Origin: Arion vulgaris
Lineage: Eukaryota > Mollusca > Gastropoda > Stylommatophora > Arionidae
Length of the DNA stretch: 64,000 nt
NCBI GenBank assembly: GCA_020796225.1
Contig: CM036758.1
Location: 70,902,366 to 70,966,365, forward strand
Direction: 5' to 3'
Position numbers and translations under genes: made by a program. How positions within the stretch are numbered: position 1 is the stretch's first letter; the number at the start of each line of letters is the position of its first letter. Below are positions 62,229 through 64,000 of the stretch, one piece after another. Below the pieces are notes generated by a model. The model was not told the origin of the DNA and searched no databases. It saw only the letters and a program-made list of their open reading frames with translations.

Positions 62229-62306
62229 GGATGATAGATTAGATAGATAGATAGATTAGAAAAAGATAGATAGAATAATTATGATATGATAGATAGAAAG
62301 TAGATA
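62229..62306. repeat. (GATA)n-rich microsatellite
   Basis: Imperfect 'gatagatt/gataga' units with interruptions. Confidence 0.9.
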
Positions 62307-62730
62307 TATATTCACTTACTCTGGAACTATATTGACAATGTTAAGTTAGTTATGTGTGTTTACTTGGATGTAAAAAGATATGTTTTAAAAAAAATGTGAT
62401 CCTCGACGACACAGTGGCTGGCACACTAAGGTTCAACGGGGGTCATGTCCCTGTTTCTGTGGTTTAATGTTTATTAGATCGTTTGTCTACTACCCACAGG
62501 AGCTCCACATTCCTGTCACTTTTTCCGATTATGTTGACAAACTTCACCTGTCGCTGTATCCCCGTAGCGAGCACGTGATCTACACGCTTGTCTCATTTGT
62601 TGTGGGTGAAGGTTGTTTGTTTATTACTGATTCAAATACATGTTCGATAGTGTGTTAGTCTGTGTGTAATTTTGCTTGTTTTACATTGAGAAATAGCTGA
62701 TTTTTTTGTCGCAGTTCTCTTTTCTCAGTT
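62307..62730. other. unannotated DNA
   Basis: A short frame at 62467 has no supporting motif. Confidence 0.3.
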
Positions 62731-62734
62731 CTTC

Positions 62735-62992
62735 TTCTTTTTTTCTTCTTGCGTTCGTACTTTACGACCAATTGTAATCACTCTTTGTGATAGTTTGATC
62801 TTTGCCAAGAACGTGTATACGTTGCACATTGGTTTGGTAGGCCCCTAAACGCATAGACTTCTACACGTTTAGGACACGTGCATCCGATTTCAGACAAACC
62901 TCCTTAGTCGCCTCTTACGACGTGCATGGCAGGTAACAGTGGTTCTATTCTTTACACCCCAAATTTGGACCCCGGTAACCACTCGGCGTTTG
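62735..62992 (-). mobile_element. SINE-A copy 9, near consensus
   Basis: All blocks present on minus: 'cgccgagtggttaccggggt', core 'gtcgtaagaggcgactaagg', 'cgtgtagaagtctatgcgtt' and tail 'cgcaagaagaaaaaaag'. Confidence 0.9.
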
Positions 62993-63167
62993 TCTCAGCT
63001 ACTTTCTTCTATGTTGACAGTAACGCTATCTTATTTCAGAAACGTTTCTTCCTACCATAAAAAGATCGTAGTTTTTTTTCTCTATAACGTCCCTCACACG
63101 TTAAACAGACACGGCTACACGGAATGGCATGTTAAACGGACATATTGCAATCTTGCTTTTTTCGATC

Positions 63168-63352
63168 CAGAAGCACTTTAGCTTTCAGCTCTTCGGCTCG
63201 TTGACATGGACATCATTAACCCTTCGGTTCGGTGCCACGAACACCGTAAATCTGGAGAACATGTGGCTTTTCTGCCAGTCCGCGGAATTGAACGGTACTC
63301 ACAGGGGCTTGTGATCCGTCGTCCAACGCGCTACGAACACAATGGGCATTAG
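63168..63352 (-). mobile_element. SINE-G copy 3
   Basis: On minus: head 'ttcgtagcgcgttggacgac', B-box position 'ccgttcaattccg', body 'acggtgttcgtggcaccgaa', end 'cttctggatcgaaaaaa'. Confidence 0.85.
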
Positions 63353-63499
63353 GTATTGATAAATATTGATCTTTTCAATTCCGTTTCCCATATTCGTGTT
63401 TCCATATTGCCTTTTACATGATGCATCTTTATGCTTTATTTTTTCTGTGGTTGATACACTCTGCTGATATAGTATCACACCTTGTGATGTTCCTGTCAA

Positions 63500-63880
63500 G
63501 TTTTTTTTATTGCCCATTCATCATCCTCCAATGATGATTCTGACTCTTTCTTTGTGTTTGCTCCATTGTCATTTTCGTTTCTCTTGTATACATTTCACTG
63601 CAGTACTCATTTCATCTATTGGGAATCTTTTCTTGTTCTGTCAGGGTTCTTTCCATCTTGTCTTTCATTGCAATTAGCTTTGGTTTCAATGTTCTAGTCA
63701 TTGCTTTTATTTCTTTAAATAGTTCCTTTGCTCTCGCTGTTCTGGTTGGTGCTCTCCTAACCTATCATACCGGTATCATAAAGATATTTTTCGTTTTATC
63801 TCTTCTTATGTTATTTTATTTTGGTAGACTTCTATTTTTCCCAAGTGTTATACTCTTTTCTTGGTCCCTTTCTACATTGT
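63500..63880 (-). mobile_element. LINE-T: region before the RT of an RTE-like LINE
   Basis: On minus: 'RTLKPKLIAMKDKMERTLTE', 'QEKIPNR', 'NEYCSEMYTRETKM'. The 'LTEQ..I..RW.EYCSELY' order precedes the RT core in RTE-like elements. One stop replaces the Trp. Confidence 0.7.
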
Positions 63881-63962
63881 ATGAGTTCTAGTGTATCATT
63901 CCTAGACTACTATCAGTGTTTCAAATCTATATATTCCTCATTTCTACTCAATATCTCCTATC

Positions 63963-64000
63963 AGTTATATGAGGACTATCATCATTGCACTCCGGACATG
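63963..64000 (-). mobile_element. LINE-N 3' end, cut by window edge
   Basis: 'cagttatatgaggactatca' and 'gcactccggacatg' match 12.76 kb. Confidence 0.55.

Noticed and set aside
63619..63891. 90-codon hydrophobic plus ORF at the right edge
   Set aside because: The minus strand carries recognisable RTE-like sequence. The hydrophobic plus frame is its complement.
1..64000. CRISPR array, bacterial operon or phage content
   Set aside because: No regular short direct repeats with spacers, no Shine-Dalgarno-led gene series, and all evidence points to animal nuclear DNA.

Overview
This window is eukaryotic, AT-rich nuclear DNA from an animal, most likely an invertebrate. A mollusc (gastropod-like) is my best guess, inferred from I/Nimb-like and RTE-like LINE fragments beside many tRNA-related SINEs; I cannot prove the species. 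Spliced genes, a Pol III tRNA gene with a T-run terminator, and non-LTR retrotransposons with target-site duplications (TSDs) exclude a bacterial source. Most open frames here are LINE debris or noise.

Host genes are few. (1) A tRNA-Arg(ACG) gene lies at 410-482 on the minus strand. (2) A two-exon gene of unknown function (91 codons) lies at 9449-10821, plus strand. (3) A six-coding-exon gene on the minus strand, 35347 down to 24686, encodes a seven-helix PQ-loop protein of the lysosomal cationic amino-acid transporter family (SLC66A1/PQLC2/LAAT-1). Its 5' untranslated exon and a CpG-rich promoter are probably near 38.96-39.3 kb, with a possible divergent plus-strand exon at 39465. All other coding-like sequence traces to mobile elements or stays unassigned.

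The rest is layered retroposons. The largest is a 5'-truncated I/Nimb-like LINE (883-3925) carrying the end of an endonuclease domain, RT and RNase H, all frameshifted. It sits inside an older RTE-like LINE and is bounded by a 13-bp TSD. Shorter LINE remnants fall into three groups, labelled here LINE-N (I/Nimb-like), LINE-P (Jockey/Nimb-like, with RNase H and a Cys-rich C-terminus) and LINE-Q/R/T (RTE-like C-termini). DNA transposons are represented by piggyBac-type elements with TTAA sites (26168-26891 with a transposase N-terminus remnant, 31265-31569, 61208-61343), one TA-flanked MITE (34230-34489) and a hAT-like MITE candidate (4217-4409).

At least seven short retroposon families recur: SINE-A, -B, -E, -G, -J, -K and -L, plus Rep-F. 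Labels are mine. SINE-A and SINE-B share a roughly 95-nt 5' module ending in GTCGTAAGAGGCGAC and then diverge into unrelated bodies. The same module heads two longer elements (12447-12759 and 55964-56486) whose 3' parts are LINE C-terminal coding sequence, each flanked by one TSD. SINE-A, SINE-B, Rep-F and LINE-P also share a 3' end of the form CG..AAGAAGAAG. Together this looks like a modular SINE/LINE system with an exchangeable 5' head and a common 3' recognition tail, and it is the most interesting feature of the window. Nesting is deep: at 30.5-30.98 kb Rep-F lies in SINE-B, which lies in SINE-A, with TSDs at both inner levels.
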